A stretch of 64,000 nt of DNA. Source: Mesorhizobium shangrilense (GTDB taxonomy: Bacteria > Pseudomonadota > Alphaproteobacteria > Rhizobiales > Rhizobiaceae). Under the pieces are notes generated by a model. That model was not told the origin of the DNA. It searched no databases and worked only from the letters and a program-made list of their open reading frames with translations. The stretch is from contig NZ_JBEWSZ010000012.1 in NCBI RefSeq assembly GCF_040537815.1, forward strand, positions 44,716 through 108,715, given 5' to 3'. Positions within the stretch are counted from its first letter, which is position 1. Each line of letters begins with the position of its first letter. Made by a program: the position numbers and the translations under genes. Shown one piece after another: positions 62,961 through 64,000 of the stretch.

Positions 62961-63836
62961 TTGGACGCAGCGTTGGCCAAGCCTCAGGTCCGGGGCTTCT
63001 ACGACAAGCCGAGCGGGTCGATCCAGTATGTCGTCGCTGATCCGCGGACGCGGCGATGCGCCATCATAGATCCGGTGCTGGATTTCGACGAGAAGTCCGG
63101 CGCCACGGCCACGAGGTCGGCCGACGCGCTGCTCGATTTCGTCCGGGAAAACCGGCTGGAGGTGGAATGGGTTCTCGATACCCATCCGCATGCCGACCAT
63201 TTCTCGGCCGCCTATTACCTGAAGCAGAAGACCGGGGCGCCGGCAGCGATCGGCCAAGCGATCGTCGACGTTCAGCGGCTCTGGAAAGCCATCTACAATT
63301 GGCCGGACTTTCCCGCCGACGGGTCGCAGTGGGACAGGCTGTTCGCCGATGGCGCGGTCTTTTCGGTCGGTGGCGTTCCGGCAAAGGTCATGTTTTCGCC
63401 AGGGCATACGCTGGCCTCGATCACCTATGTGATCGGTGATGCCGCCTTCGTCCATGACACGCTGTTCATGCCCGACAGCGGTACGGCGAGGACGGACTTT
63501 CCCGGCGGCAGTGCCGAGCGGCTCTGGCGCTCGATCCAGGATATTCTGACGTTGCCCGACGAGACGCGGGTTTTCGTCGGCCACGATTATCAGGCCGGCG
63601 GCGGGCGTGAACCCCTGTGGGAAAGCACGGTCGCGCAACAGAAAGCCACGAACATTCACATCGCCGCCTGCAGGACGGAAGCCGATTTCGTGGCGCTCCG
63701 TCAGGCGCGTGACCGGACGTTGCCGATGCCAAGGCTGATCCTGCATGCGTTGCAGGTCAACATGAATGGCGGACGGCTGCCGGAGCCGGAAGCCAATGGC
63801 CGGCGCTACCTCAAGTTTCCGCTGGATGGGCTGTAG
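62961..63836 (+). CDS. MBL-fold hydrolase, persulfide dioxygenase-like
   Basis: The 291-aa metallo-beta-lactamase-fold protein carries THPHADHFSAAYYL (metal ligands His, His, Asp, His), FSPGHTLASITY, DTLFMPDSGTARTDFPGGSA and FVGHDYQAGG. Relatives are ETHE1/BlhA-type persulfide dioxygenases that oxidise glutathione persulfide to sulfite. The start is chosen as TTG 62961 because GGAGG lies five bases upstream; the GTG at 62955 overlaps that site. Confidence 0.88.
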   Translation: MDAALAKPQVRGFYDKPSGSIQYVVADPRTRRCAIIDPVLDFDEKSGATATRSADALLDFVRENRLEVEWVLDTHPHADHFSAAYYLKQKTGAPAAIGQAIVDVQRLWKAIYNWPDFPADGSQWDRLFADGAVFSVGGVPAKVMFSPGHTLASITYVIGDAAFVHDTLFMPDSGTARTDFPGGSAERLWRSIQDILTLPDETRVFVGHDYQAGGGREPLWESTVAQQKATNIHIAACRTEADFVALRQARDRTLPMPRLILHALQVNMNGGRLPEPEANGRRYLKFPLDGL

Positions 63837-63900
63837 GTGGGCGGCCTTTCAGAACCCGGGTTCCTCGCCCAACGCGTGGGGAGAGCGACTATCTGGGGTG

Positions 63901-64000
63901 TCAAGTTGCATTTGCGAACTCGTTGCGCGCGTCGCGTGCTTTTGCATTGAGGATGACGAGAAGTTTTCGGGCGAGAGCGATGCGGATGAGCATTTTGGGC
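63901..64000 (-). mobile_element. C-terminal end of an IS110-like transposase, cut by the window edge
   Basis: The minus strand reads PKMLIRIALARKLLVILNAKAR, then DARNEFANAT and a stop at 63901. The ALARKLLVILNAKAR ending matches the C-terminus of IS110/IS116/IS902 transposases. Only 33 codons are in the window, so completeness and insertion site are unknown. Confidence 0.65.

Noticed and set aside
1..64000. CRISPR arrays, rRNA, tRNA, prophage or integron structures
   Set aside because: No regularly spaced repeats, tRNA T-loop patterns (GGTTCGAATCC-like) or phage-type genes were seen on reading through all spacers.

Overview
The window looks like a chromosome segment of a Rhizobiales alphaproteobacterium, most likely Mesorhizobium or a close relative. 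The evidence is the high GC content, the family set (DUF1036 next to pyruvate kinase, TrcR/DUF1013, DUF465, DUF1192, DUF1244, DUF4164 with ZapA, C-minus ribosomal protein L36) and dispersed intergenic palindromes with the core CCCAAAACCG...TTTTGGG, a type I associate with Mesorhizobium. I found no rRNA, tRNA, CRISPR or intact mobile element. Only the C-terminal end of an IS110-like transposase enters at the right edge.

Layout. 1-12.9 kb: end of an efflux adaptor gene and an RND pump, a DUF3309 peptide, an SDR/LysR pair, an MFS carrier, DUF1244, an N-formylglutamate amidohydrolase-family protein, DUF1036-pyk, an L,D-transpeptidase, an alpha/beta hydrolase and a TPR protein. 13-18 kb: rpmJ, purEK, then an outer-membrane barrel gene overlapping a secreted serine hydrolase gene. 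18-24 kb: a divergent IclR regulator and a six-gene operon of an amino-acid-type ABC transporter, RidA and a SelA/DgaE-like PLP enzyme, the best candidate for an uncharacterised catabolic system. 24-32.6 kb: two DUF465 genes, ispG, a lytic transglycosylase, a decayed chloramphenicol-phosphotransferase-like gene, an Stf0-like sulfotransferase, a hybrid histidine kinase, a prenyl synthase, mtgA and rpmF. 33-37.7 kb: an Lrp regulator, a second amino-acid-type ABC transporter without its own ATPase, a ureohydrolase, a membrane protein and a GlcG-like protein.

38-45.7 kb: an HxlR/hydrolase divergon, a GST-ArsR-SRPBCC-NTF2-SRPBCC operon, ArsR, an MFS carrier, DUF1192, a quinone oxidoreductase and a DUF1127 peptide. 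45.9-51.4 kb: a 5'-truncated LuxR-like gene, trcR, and a WYL-regulator locus (VOC protein, unknown protein, regulator, frameshifted DJ-1/PfpI, 55-aa peptide, ring-cleaving-dioxygenase-like protein) with two nearly identical 28-bp palindromes that look like its operators. 51.4-61 kb: SGNH hydrolase, DUF899, then the glycolytic/pentose-phosphate genes fba, pgk, gap and tkt on the minus strand, with a K+/H+ antiporter gene between gap and pgk. 61-64 kb: DUF4164-zapA, a 1-Cys peroxiredoxin, an MBL-fold persulfide-dioxygenase-like enzyme and the transposase fragment.

Central metabolism (tkt, gap, pgk, fba, pyk), purine synthesis (purEK), isoprenoid synthesis (ispG, prenyl synthase) and wall enzymes (L,D-transpeptidase, lytic transglycosylase, mtgA) form the core. 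Between them lie small regulated cassettes, each pairing a one-component regulator with the transporter or enzymes it probably controls. Function calls rest on motif recognition in the translated sequence without database searches. Start codons were checked against ribosome binding sites where I say so.
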